DNA of 64,000 nucleotides from Channallabes apus (GCA_030522415.1 CM060113.1:2270467-2334466), one strand, 5' to 3'. Shown: positions 50,845 to 63,755, numbered from the stretch's first letter. The notes: a model not told the origin generated them from the letters alone. Translations and numbers: made by a program.

Positions 50845-52765
50845 TTACACCTGGAGTGTGTAATCAGGAGCTCATGTCAGGATGCCTCGGATCCCAGTCT
50901 AAACTCTATTGACATAAAAGCATCATAAAACTTTTCTTTGTTCAATTTTGTATCAGTACAATGATGGCATTCATTAAACATTATAATAAAAATAATATGT
51001 AGCTTAATCTTGGCTTTATTACAAACTGAATGTTTATCAAAGCAAGCTCAGTTGACTCGCATTGAATTTCTGAAAAGAAAACTGAAAGGAAATAAGGGAC
51101 GAGATGGAGGGAAAGGAGCGCATTGATAATCGCATGTGATTCGCTCACTCGCTTCCCAGCGCTTAAAAAGAAGCCTTTGTACGTGTTTTGCTTCCTTGTA
51201 ATTAAACTCATTATGATTTTATTGAACAAACTTTATAGTCCCGCCTACATTTTTAATAGGCTACCATTATGTAACTGTTGCCATGGTTACAGCTCATCGT
51301 CAGCGCTCTCGGCCGTGGTCCTTTTGATTAAAACAATTCCGTGCGCCATAGGCCATGAGTCAATCCTTTCTGTGCATTATTTTTTTTTCTTCACTTCTCT
51401 GCGCCTAAACTATTACCTGTGCTTGTTGTCATGGTTACAGACCAATAGGTGATACCATTTCCGGTGCACTGATTGATTTTTTTTTTTCTGAATCCGACGA
51501 CATTATGACCACATTATTAGAGCGAACGATTACTTAAATAGCTGTTTAAATCAGATAATGATCAGCCTCTGCATAACCTCTTTTGACGAAGGATTCAGAT
51601 AAAAAAATTATAAATAAATAAAGTGTAGATTGTGATGTCACAGTGTCCGCCTCATGCCTAAGCCCCCGAACTTCCACTGATTGCATATTTATCGAACCCG
51701 TAAGTGTTCTTAAGCTGCCCCTCTTTAAGCCGAGGACTCTAAAGCGGCAGTCTCGGGAAAACATTATCCAGGCAGAGGCTTCAGTCTGCATGATTAGTGT
51801 GTGATTATGGTCAAGTGTGTGTGTGCAATAGAAAACGGAAAGCGGTGACACTATTACCGCTTTGTTATCACACCGCGCTGTGAGGACTCGGAGATCAGAC
51901 ACACGTTCCAGCCGCATTTACATCCGAGGAGGATTTTCTGTCACCGATCATCCTCGCTTTAACCGTCGCAGCATCTTCTGAAAAGATGATAAGGTGCCGG
52001 CGTAAACACGCAGCATCAGCTCCGCGCTTGTCTTCGTGTCGCGAGAGAAAGCGAGTCAAACAAAGAAAGCGTATCAGGGAACCTGGGCCTGGGTTGATGT
52101 GAATAATAATGAACTAAACCCCAGGATTAGTGCTTCTGTGCACGCGCTTTGAAGATCCAGCTTGAAGATTTCACTTCTGCCTTCTGTGCAATTTATATTA
52201 ATCATCAGTCAAGTGGAGCGTGGGTGTAAAGTGAAATTTTGATAACGGCTAAGGCTAACAGTATGCCGCATTGAGCCGGCCCTCATTTTTATTTTTTTAT
52301 TTTTTTGATTACTCCCATTTTCTTTCTGCTCTCCTGATTGAAGCCCGGCGTGCGCCGATATTACGGACTTTAACGGTTGATCTGATTTCTCTGGCTGTGT
52401 CTCTAAAGCTTCATTATAAAAGTGCGCAGGGGTAGCGCGAGCCAGCCGGGCCTGATGAACACTTATCACGGCTTCATTATGCTCTCCTGATGTCTCGGGT
52501 GAAATAAGCGATAAAAGAGACGACCTGAAATGGATGCGCTGAGCGTTTTCTGAGTATTAATAATACTACTCCAATATTAATAATAGGTTTAAATGACATT
52601 TCACAAGTCATAAGCTCTCACAGCTTTCCTTTTTGTACTGCTTTCAAATCGTGATGTAGGTGCAGCGAGCTACTGGCTGTTCGACTTCAAGCTCTCTGGG
52701 TCGACTGAGCGGCACAGATCGTTTAAACGTGGGGTCAGTGTGACACTGAGCATCTCATACTTGAT

Positions 52766-52790
<25 letters not shown>
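50526..52790. other. Intergenic; (CA)n and candidate conserved non-coding DNA
   Basis: (CA)n occupies 50754-50840 and (GT)n 52768-52798. Between them, 51640-52540 is non-repetitive, of balanced composition and without coding signal, with homeodomain-like TTAAT/ATTA words. It may be conserved regulatory sequence, but I cannot test this. Confidence 0.4.
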
Positions 52791-52799
<9 letters not shown>

Positions 52800-52800
<1 letters not shown>

Positions 52801-53745
52801 ATGTTAGGCTACAGAAGTACCTTTATAACCACCACCTTTTATTTTACGCTATTCTAGGTTGAATCTAGAATATTTTCCGCTTTGTAGCTCTATGAACACC
52901 ACATTCTACTTTTGTTTTATAGAGTCTATGAATAGTCTATAATATTTTTTTAGCTCTATGCAGCTCTATGAACACCACAATTTATTAATGTTTTAAAGAA
53001 CATTGGCTAAATGTAAAATATTTCCTTCTAGAATGTAAATGAGTCTAGGTGGAACACTCTGAAGCTTTGTAGCTCTACAACCAACAAACTATTTTTGTAG
53101 CTCTATGTAGCTCTATAAACAGCACCCTTTATTCATGTTTTGAAGAGTCTAGGCAGTATCTAGAACATTCGGATACATTGTAGCTCTGTAAACAATGTAA
53201 CTCCATGTCATATGTACAGTACAATCTAGAATATCCTGATTCTTATCTCTTTATGTAGGTCTACACAGCTCTATTTTAGGAAAAGTCTACTGTATGTACA
53301 ATTTATAACAGCTTGAAGCTTTTGAGCTCTATGTAGCTTCTATTCATTCGAGAGTCCAGGGTGAATTGGGAATATTTTGTATCTCCATGTAGCCGTACAT
53401 ATATATGAACACTATACTTTATTAATATTATTTTTTTCATCTTTTTAATTATTTTTTATCTGGGACAAATCTAGAATATTTTGTATCTGTGGAGCTCTAA
53501 GCAGCTCTACGAACATCGCCTTTAACTTGTTATGCTTATTGTTAGGCTCTATACAGCTCTATGGATCGAAGAGTCTGGGTGTCGAATCTAGAATATGTTG
53601 TAGTGCTGGAGCTCTATGTATCTCTAGGGACACCACCATTTATTCTTGTTTTAAACACTCTAGAAGTATCTAGAATATCCTGAGGCTTTATAGCACTGTA
53701 TACCTCTATGTAGCTCCATGAACACAACCCTTTATTAACACCAGA
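52800..53745 (+). repeat. Degenerate long-period tandem repeat (TAGCTCTATG)
   Basis: Roughly eight to ten diverged units of about 90-125 bp share the words TAGCTCTATG (often doubled), AACACCAC, TTTATTAATGTTTT, AGAGTCTA and TCTAGAATAT in constant order. No coding potential was found. Confidence 0.8.
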
Positions 53746-54502
53746 CGAACACGAAGAAGTGGACAGAATATGTCATTAAAACATCAAAGGATGTTTTTAT
53801 AAGGCGACAAAACTGTTTAACCCTTAATGTCAGTTTAGGAACATAGGTACTGTGTAAAATATAGCCATGTAGCCCAATGTAGCCCAATGAATACCTTATA
53901 TATATAAAGTTCTACCAACTTTCTCTTATAATCTTAATTTTTAAGTGAGCTTATTAATCGTATAATCTTATTCAGACCAAAAGACGAATGTCGCGCTCAT
54001 TTCTCATCATTTTCACATCAACAGACTTTTGACTGTGTGAATGCTAAATGTTTCTAAATCCATGAATTTCCGCTGCTCAGTCTTTTTTTTCTTCCTTTCA
54101 CAGGTTTGTTCCAGTGCTAAACATGTCGCTACTTAATAGCCAAAAGAGGTTTATTACTCACAGCATCGCTCTAAATGAGAGCATTTCATCAGAATGACAG
54201 ATTTCTGGAGTTGCATCTTGGAATTTCTCCAACTCTGAAGTGGCAAAAATCAAACCTGAGCAACTTCCCGTCTCGCTGGCAGATACTGTAAATATCACTT
54301 GGGCTTAATTAAAGACTGGTAGGAGGGAACATTTAGTGGTTTCATATTTGATAATTTTTAATCGCACTTTAGATGAACAGAACTCTTCAGCATCTGAGCT
54401 GTTTGTGTTTAGAGCTCGCGATGAATCATCTGCATATTCAGATTCGGATTTGTGCTTAATTTTGTCCATCTGGAGGTTTGGTGCCGAACGTAAGATGAAT
54501 AT

Positions 54503-54566
<64 letters not shown>

Positions 54567-54895
54567 GCACACACACACACACACACACACACATGCTCAG
54601 CAGGCTTGTTAAGTCAACTATTCATCTTTTCTGCATGTGAAGCAAAAGTGTTTCAGGATGTCACTATTTTAAGCTGTTTATTAGTAGCTGCAAAAAGACA
54701 CTCAGGCTGTAATTTACATTTACAATTTCAATATCTTTTAAAGCCTATACACTTAACAAGAAAACATCGTTCCATAAATGTGCAAAATAACAAAACTGTG
54801 CATCCTGCTTTTTATGGATTTATATTATACATTATGGATATTATAGTATTTACTCACCTATTACTATAAAAGCAGACACTCTCTCATCCAAATCA
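53746..54895. other. Intergenic; candidate conserved non-coding block and (CA)n
   Basis: Positions 54160-54490 are complex, non-repetitive sequence without an exon signature. An 89-bp (CA)n with two CG interruptions follows at 54504-54592. ORFs across it are repeat artefacts. Confidence 0.4.
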
Positions 54896-54899
54896 TTGA

Positions 54900-55960
54900 A
54901 TTCAGGTGTTCCACTTGTCACTTCCACTTGTCACTTCCACTTGTCACTTCCATGATTACAGTCATACAAAATGTAGGCATGCAGACCGGTTCTATACACA
55001 TTTATGAAAGAACGGGTCGCTCTCAGGAGCTCAGTGAATTCCAGCGTGGTACCGTGATAGGACGCCACCTGGGCAATAAGTCCAGTCTTGAAACTTCCTT
55101 GTTTCACTAAATATTCCACAGCCAGCTGTTAATGGTATTATAACAAAGTGGAAGCGATTGGGAACGACAGAAACTCAGCCATGAAGTGTTGGGCCACATA
55201 AAATCACAAGTTTGTTGGTTGGTGGATGCTGAGACACATACTGCACAGATCCAACTTTCTGCAGAGTCGATAGCTACAGATCTCCAAAGTTCACGTGGCC
55301 GATTAGCTCAAGAACAATGTGTAAGGAGTTTTATGAAATGGGTTTTCATGGCTGAGCAGCTGCATCCAAGCCTTACATCACCAAGTGGAGTGCAAAGCAT
55401 CGGATGCAGTGGTGCAAAGCACGTCGGCACCGGACTCCGGCAATCCAATGGATGAGTCTGGGTTTGGTGGTTTCCAGGAGAACTGTACTTGTCTGACTGC
55501 AATGTGCCAAGTGTAAAGTTTGGTGGAGGGGTGATTATGATGTGGGTTTGTGTTTCAGGAGCCCTGGAGTTCCATTGAAAGAAACGAGACATTTTGGACA
55601 ATTTCAGCCTTGAACAGTTTGGGGACGGTCCCTTCCGGTTCCGCCAGTGCACAAAGCAAGGTCTATAAAGACATGGATGAGTGAGTTTGATGTGGAAGAA
55701 CTCGACTGTCCTGCACATAATTCTGACCTCAATACCTTTAGGATGAATTAGAGCGGAGACTGCGAGCCAGGTGCTTCTCACAATTGTGCATTTGGAAGAG
55801 AATGGTCAAAAATTCCCATAAACACACTCCTAAACGTTGTGGAAAGCCTTCCCAGAAGAGCTGAAGCTGTTATAGCTACAAAAGCTGCCCTATGGATTAA
55901 GAATTAGATGTTGCTCAGGTTTATGTGCACGTGAAGCCAGGAGAGTGAATTTTGGAGTAA
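54900..55960 (+). mobile_element. Degenerate Tc1-like element
   Basis: Forward translation with many stops follows the Tc1 transposase order. ELSEFQRGTVIGRHLGNKSS and KWKRLGT (HTH region) come first. QLSAESIATDLQ follows, then FGGGVIMMWVCVSGALEF and a degraded tail (FPEELKLL, KAALWI-like). The first catalytic region (SDESRF) is damaged near 55450. CACTTGTCACTTC is triplicated near the left edge (54908-54950). Confidence 0.75.
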
Positions 55961-57110
55961 TTGTGGACAAATGACTTTTCACTACGTTCTGCATGTGTAG
56001 TTGACTGTAGTGTAGACTGCATCCGCACAGCCCTGACTAACAAATGTACCTACTACCTCTTTTCTTTTTCCACCCTCATTTATTATTATTTTTATAAGGT
56101 TTAGACTATGAATTATTGTCATCATAATGATTATTGTGATTATTATGATTACACATTGTCAGTTTGCTCAGGAGACCGATCTCAATATTGTTCTCATTCC
56201 TCATATCAACAACCTCGAGCGTACTGTACGAACACGATTAGCACAATTAGAACGAGTGTGTGTACATCGGAGAACGTCTTTAACATTCAGCTCGGGACCG
56301 TTGTCACTGTCCTCTTAAGACGGTCCTGCAGCTGCTGTTATAGTTTTAAGTGGAAAATAAAGAGCATCGAGTCGATAAGGGCTTTGCTGCTAGATAAGCT
56401 AAGCTAACCTCCGCTGGTTGGCTGAGATAAGCTAATTCAATTTGCTAATGTTTGTATAGTGTTAGCTTAAAGATAACGCTGTTTACAGCCTTGTAGTTTT
56501 AAGCACAAGATTAAGAATATGAAGTCTATATTGTCCACATAGTTTCCATCTTTTACTCATGTTTGTTGAGAAATTAAGCTAACTGCTATTGCATAGCCAA
56601 GATAAGCCCCCCCCCCCCCTTCCCCAACTTTAAAAAGATCAGGTCTGAGAACAAGTGATTATACTGTGAATACAGAGAAAGGAAGATAGAAAGAAAAAAA
56701 GTGACATACTTGTGAGCTGCTTGTGAACCGCGGCTATGCTGGTATATAATATAAACACAGCTATATGCTTATGTGTGATATTACTGGAGAAAAACGACAA
56801 TCTCTATGTTTATAGACTAAACAAACTGTCAATGTCTGAACACTTTCTAACTGAAATAATGAGAAGTTGCCCCTTAAAGTCTCCACATGTTTTGAACACA
56901 GTGTAAGCTCTAAATTAAACAACTTTCCAGAACTTTTCATGTGTTAGCCACTTGTTCATCAAAGGAAGATCCTTAACAAGAAGAATTCTGCATGTCTGTG
57001 AGTTTCATGAACAACAAAAACAGGGCGTGTAATGCTACGGCATTATTTTATTAATATTCTGAGTAAAGATATGATGAAGTTAATCTATACAGATCATCCA
57101 TAACACTGAT
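55961..57110. other. Intergenic, nothing recognised
   Basis: AT-rich DNA with a C-run at 56607-56620 and several GCTAA/CTAAGCT words around 56390-56600. No exons seen. Confidence 0.5.
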
Positions 57111-57119
57111 CACCAACTA

Positions 57120-57390
57120 TACATCAGGACTGGTGCAGGATCATCGGCAACATGCTGGTGGGGACCAAAGGCCAGTGTGATTGTTCCCATCATGCAAAAA
57201 AAGCCAAATCACTGAACAAAGTCAATGCTGGCCGTGATTGAAAGGCACCAGAATACCCAGTGCACCACAGCCCACTGTGCTCAAGGTCACCAACCTGATC
57301 CCACCTCCAAACTTCCCAGATCTCAATCTGATCAAGCACTGGACAATCCCCAGCCCACAACCAGTAGAACACAAAGAATCTGCTGTCAAA
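57120..57390 (+). mobile_element. Small Tc1-like remnant
   Basis: The forward frame contains PPNFPDLNLIKHW (about 57302-57342), a decayed form of the PPNSPDLNPIEHLW block that holds the last catalytic Glu of Tc1 transposases; that Glu is now Lys. Little else is preserved. Confidence 0.45.
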
Positions 57391-58590
57391 TAAAATTGTA
57401 TTGAATTGGATTTAATCATCCTGATGCCTGACACCACAGCGTCCCCAAGGGGTCAGAGTCACGCCCCATGGGGGCAGAGCCAGCGCTGATGGCGTAAGGG
57501 GAATCCAAACCTAGCTGGTTTTAATATTACAGATTTTAATGTTCAATGTTTAACTGTTAAGCGTACATGCTCAATAATAAAAAGAAAGATCAATCAAAAT
57601 TGTGTCTGAATACTTGACAGTGAAGTCTACAACCTATAAGTTACTATAAACACATAAAAAGCACGCTAGGCTAATAGCTGTGGTGTAAAAGAAATAAAAC
57701 ACTAGATAGGAAAATCATCAGCTTCAGGGCTTCAGGGCTAACAGTCACTTCATAGACCTTCATAGATTATTTTCCAGCACAATCTTCCTGACTTATGTAC
57801 GGAACATCATGCATAGGTTTGTAGAACTCACCCGGTGAGAGTAGAGCTTTAGTACAGCAACTGACACTTTTTGTATAACGTAAATGAATCCATAAAAAAA
57901 CTAAGGACAATATGCCACCTTCTCACCAGCGATTGATGCTACAGTAAACCAGCAGTAGCGAGCAGAGCAAAATAAAATTGAATTGGATTTGGGAAGCTGT
58001 GCTGTAGATTAATGGATGAAGATCACGCAGTTTATTCCAGTTATTGTACAGGAATGTCCTTATCTGAGCTTCAGCACAGGCGACTCTCAGCAGCATATCA
58101 CCGTAATGAAGGCAGCTCCTGCTATGAATTCATTCATAGATCATCGTGCCTCCTTTATTAAAGACTGACTGGGCGGGCTGCCTCATCCAGCCTCTTTGAT
58201 TAATGTTGCCTCAGAAAAATGGCATCAGTTAGGAGAGGAGCGCTATCTGGTATTTGTCTTTACACGACCGTATCGACTTTTGTGAGCCCATGCAGAAAAT
58301 GAACTGTCATGTGCGTAACTGGTCGGGGAATAAACGTGCCATTAATACATCTGGACTTGTCCGTAACCACAATCTGGTTTCCAAAACTCCAGTCTGAATA
58401 AGTGAGATGCTTTTATATTGATTTGTTGTTTGTTGTCGTGATAAAGGTTTTATTGCGGAGACGATGCAGCAGGTTGAGAAATTTTAGGGGGAAAAAAATT
58501 AAGTCCCTGAATTCAACAAGTGACTTGGTATCATAGATATTTATTCACATTTATTTGTTAGCATTCCAGCCATGATCTGTACAGAATTTT
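57391..58590. other. Intergenic; possible conserved block
   Basis: No exon was recognised. Positions 58060-58270 are non-repetitive with several ATTA/TAAT motifs and could be regulatory; this is only a compositional impression. Confidence 0.35.
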
Positions 58591-58607
58591 TAAATAAACT
58601 AAATTAT

Positions 58608-59043
58608 AGGGCCTCCGAGTGGCGCAGTGGTAAAGCGCTCGCCCTATCATCCGGAGACCGCTGGTTCGAACCCCGGGTGATGCTGTTGTCTCTCACAGCC
58701 GGAGGCATAGAGAGAGCTGATTGGCCGAGCTCTCTCAGGGGGGGAGGGACGAGAGGTACTTCGCGCTCCCACATTAACGACGGCTCTACAAGCCAATCAA
58801 GGCGTCTGTGAGCTCGCGTATGTGGAAGGATGTGTGTTATGCCGCCCCCCAACGGTGCATGAGCAAGTAGTTAAAAAAATGGTCGGTGACGTCACGTGGG
58901 TCGGAGGAAACACGTGTGCTGTCTATGGCCCTCCCTACTGAGTGGCGGTATGAGCTTAATGTGGCAGCCCCTAGTGACTGGGAAGAATTGGACATGACAA
59001 AATTAGGGGACAAAATCGGGCAAAAATTGGGGAGAAAAAAAAA
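58608..59043 (+). repeat. Full-length tRNA-derived SINE with 16-bp target duplications
   Basis: The 436-bp element starts with a tRNA-like head (box A GTGGCGCAGTGG, 58619-58630; box B GGTTCGAACCC, 58663-58673) and ends in an A-rich tail. AAATAAACTAAATTAT flanks it exactly on both sides (58592-58607, 59044-59059). Perfect 16-bp duplications and intact boxes mean recent LINE-mediated insertion. A truncated relative is at 1926-2260. Confidence 0.93.
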
Positions 59044-59559
59044 AAATAAACTAAATTATTGACAAACAAAGCCCAACATTTGGAACTTTTTAGATTAGCA
59101 TTAGCATTATTAGATTAAACTTTATTGTCAATGTAAGTGTAGGGTACACGGGAATGAAATAAAGTAGCTCTGTAATGTTTTATTATACTTATATTCCGTA
59201 CCTAGCAGGAATATTAACGGTTTATGATATTGTCATATAGTTTCAATTAGGTTGTGACATCATCCAGCCAAACAAGAGATGGACTATGTTGAAAGTTAGA
59301 GGAATGTTAAATAGATAATGTTAAATTAAATTCCCTGATACAGTGTTGCAAATACTATAACCTTATTTACAAATTATCAAACCTTATTCATAGCTTTTAT
59401 GCCTCTTTATGTCCATCTAACTGCATTATAACCACGATCCCTTATGTTTGTAACACAGCCCAAAAATCCCAACAACAACTTTCTGCACACAGCACATGTA
59501 CAGTATCTCACATCTCGTTTACACAAAGTGCTTGTGTGTCTCTTGGGTGTTGTGGTGTT

Positions 59560-59864
59560 ATATACAGTATTATGGTGGTATATACAGTATTATGGTGGTA
59601 TATACAGTATTATGGTGGTATATACAGTATTATGGTGTTATATACAGTATTATGGTGGTATATACAGCATTATGGTGTTATATACAGTATTAGGGTGTTA
59701 TATACAGTATTATGTTGTTATATACAGTATTATGGTGTTATATACAGTATTATGTTGTTATATACAGTATTATGGTGTTATATACAGTATTATGTTGTTA
59801 TATACAGTATTATGGTGTTATATACAGTATTATGGTGATATATACAGTATTAGGGTGTTATATA
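59560..59864 (+). repeat. 20-bp minisatellite
   Basis: About 15 near-identical copies of TATATACAGTATTATGGTGT (GGTGG in early units, occasional GTTGT or GATGT). Since 20 is not a multiple of 3, all three forward frames cycle through the same peptide words and stay open. It abuts a mariner fragment at its 3' side. Confidence 0.95.
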
Positions 59865-59865
59865 C

Positions 59866-60222
59866 GAATGCGCTCACAGCTCCTTTTTCCTGATAACGTC
59901 CCAATACTTCTGGCCCATGAGAATCTCAGAAAACTGTAAGCATTGATGGATGTTTCCGTTCCATATGCTGTCGTTTACTCTCAGGCTCGTAGTGATGAAT
60001 CCGTGTCACATCACCAGTAATGATTCACTTTAAGTAACTTTCACATTTCTTAGCGTATCAGTCCAAGTTTTGTTTGGAGATATCCAAGCTCTTCTGTTTA
60101 TGTTCTTCTGTGATTTGTTTCGGCACCAGGTACACCCTCAGACCACAAAAGAAGAACACGAATCACTGCACTGATAAGCCAGCAGAAGCTTGTGTGCGGA
60201 GAAATCTTTGACTCGCGCTTAA
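59866..60222 (-). mobile_element. mariner fragment related to the 34840-35570 copy
   Basis: The reverse strand shares long stretches with the grhpr-intron mariner copy: plus-strand words TTTACTCTCAGGCT.GTAGTG, ATGAATCCGTGTC, ATCACCAGTAATGA and CCA.GT.CACACTCAGACCA-like. An internal deletion sits near 59950. No intact frame. Confidence 0.7.
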
Positions 60223-60735
60223 CGTCCATGCTGTGAAACATCCCGTTTCTCAGAACAGATCTCACATGTTAAGCTGCACAGACCTCACTGTAAATTACAG
60301 TTGTTTAGGATTTTTTACATTTTCCTCAAAAGCAAGTTCCCTTAACAGGGCCTGGGTTCAGATACAGTAGATAAAGATTTGAGCAATTTCCCTCTGGGAT
60401 TAATAAAGTTCTTTGAATCTTGAATAAAAGAGATAAATAAATCAATGATTTTAATAAAGGGTTAATTTGAAGTCATGTTTGCTTCATGATGTTTGAGATG
60501 ATTGGTTCATCATTATTCTTATGTCACTGTTGGTACAGCATCGATTCATCTCGTAACTTTCAAAAACAACCTAACACCATCAGCGTTCCAACGTCCAGTG
60601 TAATGTTACTACAATAACCTTGGCACAACGTCCTGACAAACAACAGTTCCTGCTTAGTGTTTCTCAGATTTTATGTTTAATCCCCAAAACAAGCCAGATC
60701 CTGTCCTCAGTTAGACTTGTAAAACATTGCAGACA

Positions 60736-60793
<58 letters not shown>

Positions 60794-60881
60794 CATTTAG
60801 TCTTATAGCTGTGCTAAAGTTCCAGCACACATACTGTATGATTGATGTAATTTGGACAGAATGTGATGACAGAGGGTCAGT

Positions 60882-60917
<36 letters not shown>

Positions 60918-62010
60918 GGTAGATGTGAGACAGGTTTCAAGGTGAAAAGATAAAGATGACTTTACTGCAGTTCAAACAAATGAGTAACATAATTTGTCTT
61001 ATAAACCTGAGACCTCCATTTGGAAACTGCTACTTAATTATCATTTTTATGGGATTTAATCTTTTACTCTGGTTTAATAAAATATTATTGTCCACTCAAT
61101 GACATTTCCGTTCCTGTAGACCTTCTGATTTATGCTCTATTCATGCAGCACATTTCTGGCAAACAAGCATCAATAAATCAATCAATAAATCAATAAATAT
61201 TCTAAATTCTTATGGCAAATCTCCAAAACCGGAACTGGACTTAACTCAAGGACATTTAAAAATGTTAAACCTTCAGTCAAATCAATATTATTTTCTATTA
61301 ACTGAGAGATCTGGCACCTTGTGTGGAAAATAATCAATGACCTTTAACTGTTTTCTGATACTCATCTATCATTGATTATTTTCCTATAAGAGGACATTGA
61401 TTTACTTTCTTTATATCACAGCAGTTTGCCAACACTAACAACTTTTATTTATTAAAGGTCTATATGAACATTTGTTCAGTTTATAATGATGTTTAATGTT
61501 ATGTAATGGATTTAATGTATGCTATGGATTATTGTTTGTGTAATTTTCTGAGAAATTTGAGAAAACACTAAAAATTTGAGTATATTATAAGACTGACTGT
61601 TACATGTGTCTTATACATGTATGGAGCAATCAGGTTCACATCTGGAGCTGCAGGACACTAGCTCTACATCTCACACTTCATACTACTTCCTCATTTATTT
61701 TAAAGAATCCTCCGCCCCAAACATCTGATTTCCTCTAACAACTAATTAAACGTCTTCCTAGGATGTCATTCAGAAACCACAGAGGATGCCAACTTTTTTT
61801 ATTTTTAAACAGCTGTGAGCGTTATGTGCCACACGGCTCATCTGAGGCTTTCGCAGCACGACATCTGTGTAGCTACGATAACCCCTAAGCTGAACTGTGA
61901 ATTCTTTATGAGTGCGATAAAATAGATGATGAGTGATAGAAATACAACACACGAACGAATTGTCAGTTTGAAACTGATTACAGAGTAGCTCTGGTCATGA
62001 CCGTTTCCAT
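60223..62010. other. Intergenic, microsatellites
   Basis: (CA)n at 60728-60791 and (GACA)n at 60883-60917. GGGATTAATAAAGTTCTTTGAATCTTGAA near 60398 resembles a retroelement tail. No exon seen. Confidence 0.5.
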
Positions 62011-62017
62011 TAAGTTT

Positions 62018-62217
62018 ACATTTACATTTAGGCATTTGGCAGACACTCTTATTCAGAGCAACTTATATTTTTTATCTCATTATACATCTGAGCAGTTGAG
62101 GGTTAAAGGCTTTTTGCTCAAGGCCCCAACAGTGTCAACTTGGTGGTTGTGGGGTTTGAACCTGGGATCTTCTGAACCAAATGCCAATGCCTTAACCACT
62201 GAGCTACACCTGGCCCT
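62018..62217 (-). repeat. tRNA-derived SINE, same family as 13768
   Basis: On the minus strand: box A TAGCTCAGTGG near 62205, box-B-like GGTTCAAACC near 62155, and the tail CTGAATAAGAGTGTCTGCC at about 62040. It is more diverged than the mrpl18-intron copy. Confidence 0.7.
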
Positions 62218-62399
62218 TTTAAAGTCATGCAGCAACTCTTTAAAGGAGAATACATCACTTCATAAAAAAAAAACAATCACCTTTAGGAAGATAACAGTAA
62301 CTCTGCTTTGTGTAAGGCCACATCACACCACATTGGGGTTGATTATTTTTCTATAACAGCATGCCCCATAATCACGACCAAGTTCGATTACTGAGTGCA

Positions 62400-62620
62400 T
62401 GGACTTTTCATGTTCTCCACGGGTTCCCTCCGGGTTAACTGGCTTCCCCAAATTGTCCGCAATGTAAAAATGAGTGTGTGAGTGTGTGTGCCCTGCGATG
62501 GATTGCCACTCTGTCGAGGGTGTACCCCACCTCGTGCCCTACTGTAAGTCTCCAGGGATAGGCTCCAGACTCCCCGCGACCCTGAGTACAGGATAAAGCC
62601 GTATAGGAGGTGAGTGAGTC
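62400..62620 (+). repeat. Partial copy of the 18435-type repeat
   Basis: It shares CGGGTTCCCTCCGGGT, CCCTGCGATGGATTG.CACTCTGTC, CCTCGTGCCC, GGATAGGCTCCAGACTCCCC and GACCCTGAGTACAGGATAAAGC with the opposite-strand copy at 18435-18772. The head is missing. Confidence 0.65.
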
Positions 62621-62969
62621 AGTAATGATGAGCATGCCCCATATAAATACGATACATTTAAAACATGTTCTGCAGCGCCCCCTGGCTCATGCTTTTTCAC
62701 TACGCCTGTTGTTGCCATTGTTCTTTTTTTCATAAGGGGGTGCGGTCTTGAATCCATGCTTCCATTATTTTACCACACTGCTCATCTTGTGTAGGATCAT
62801 TTAGGGCACAAGGTAGGATGTACTCTGGATGGGGTAAGAAGGGAGTCACACACCCATGTAACCTATACTGTTTGGACTGTGGGAGGAAACCAGAATACCC
62901 AGAGGAAACCCACCAAGAACAGGAGTGGAGACCAAAGGTATCTGGGCTTGGGTCCAGCTTGGTGCTGTA

Positions 62970-63755
62970 CAACCAAAAGGTAGCAAAATACAAAAGACTG
63001 TACTTAAGTGAAAGTCAAGAATATATAGGGCAAGAATTAATTCAATTCAATTTTATTTTATTTATATAGCACTTTTAACAATGGTCATTGTCTCAAAGCA
63101 GCTTCACAAAAATGAAAGAAAATTTACAAAAAATGAAAGAAAATTTACAAAAAATGAAAGAAAATTTTTATTTTAATTCTTATTTATATTACTAGAGTAT
63201 AAATCGAAGTACTGATCAAAATGTAGTTGTGTACCTAAGTATAAGTACAGAAGTATTCACCTTACAAAGACTCAATTCAATTCAATTACATTTTATTTGT
63301 ATACTGTAGCACTTTCAACAATTGTCATTGTCGCAAAGCAGCTTTACACAATCAAAAAAAAAGTTAGGAGTCTGGAAGTTCAGTATAACAGGAGATGTGT
63401 TTAAGGTAACATGGAGTCCAGTTTCATTATTGGAGGCTCTGGTAGACTGTAGGAAACTCTAGTCCTGAACTATCGAGCGACTGCAGTCACGAGTCCGCAG
63501 AAAACAGCTGTCTATTCACAGCTATTGCATTATAAAGCATGTCTCCAAGGTAGGGCAAGTCAAGCATTAATGCATAATAGTCAGCAGGTGGCGCTTCAAA
63601 TACGCCACACCATTGAGGTTATGCAACGCAACACCATGCAGAAATAGCTTAAGTAGGAGTACAGATATTTCCTGTACGTTTGAGTGGAGTAAAAGTAAAA
63701 AGAATCCTTTACTGAAAGTACAGTAACTGAGTTACCTCCTACCTCTGGATACAAT
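62970..63755. repeat. Composite of hAT-like MITE pieces and two LINE 3' ends
   Basis: The LINE tail motif TTCAATTCAATTTTATTT..TATAGCACTTTTAACAATGG appears twice in minus orientation (63036-63115 and about 63275-63520), the second copy extending into the 3' UTR. The surrounding DNA (63000-63030, 63180-63260, 63640-63750) has ACTTAAGTGAAAGT and CAGTAACTGAGTTACCTCC words, like the stepwise AAGTAC-rich hAT MITEs of fish. Boundaries are uncertain. Confidence 0.5.

Noticed and set aside
58610..58682. tRNA genes (here and at 13890-13950, 43627-43690, 62150-62215)
   Set aside because: Box A and box B are present but the cloverleaf is incomplete and each is followed by a SINE body and tail, so these are SINE heads.
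59560..59864. CRISPR-like array of direct repeats
   Set aside because: Repeats are back-to-back without unique spacers, and the genome is eukaryotic; it is a minisatellite.
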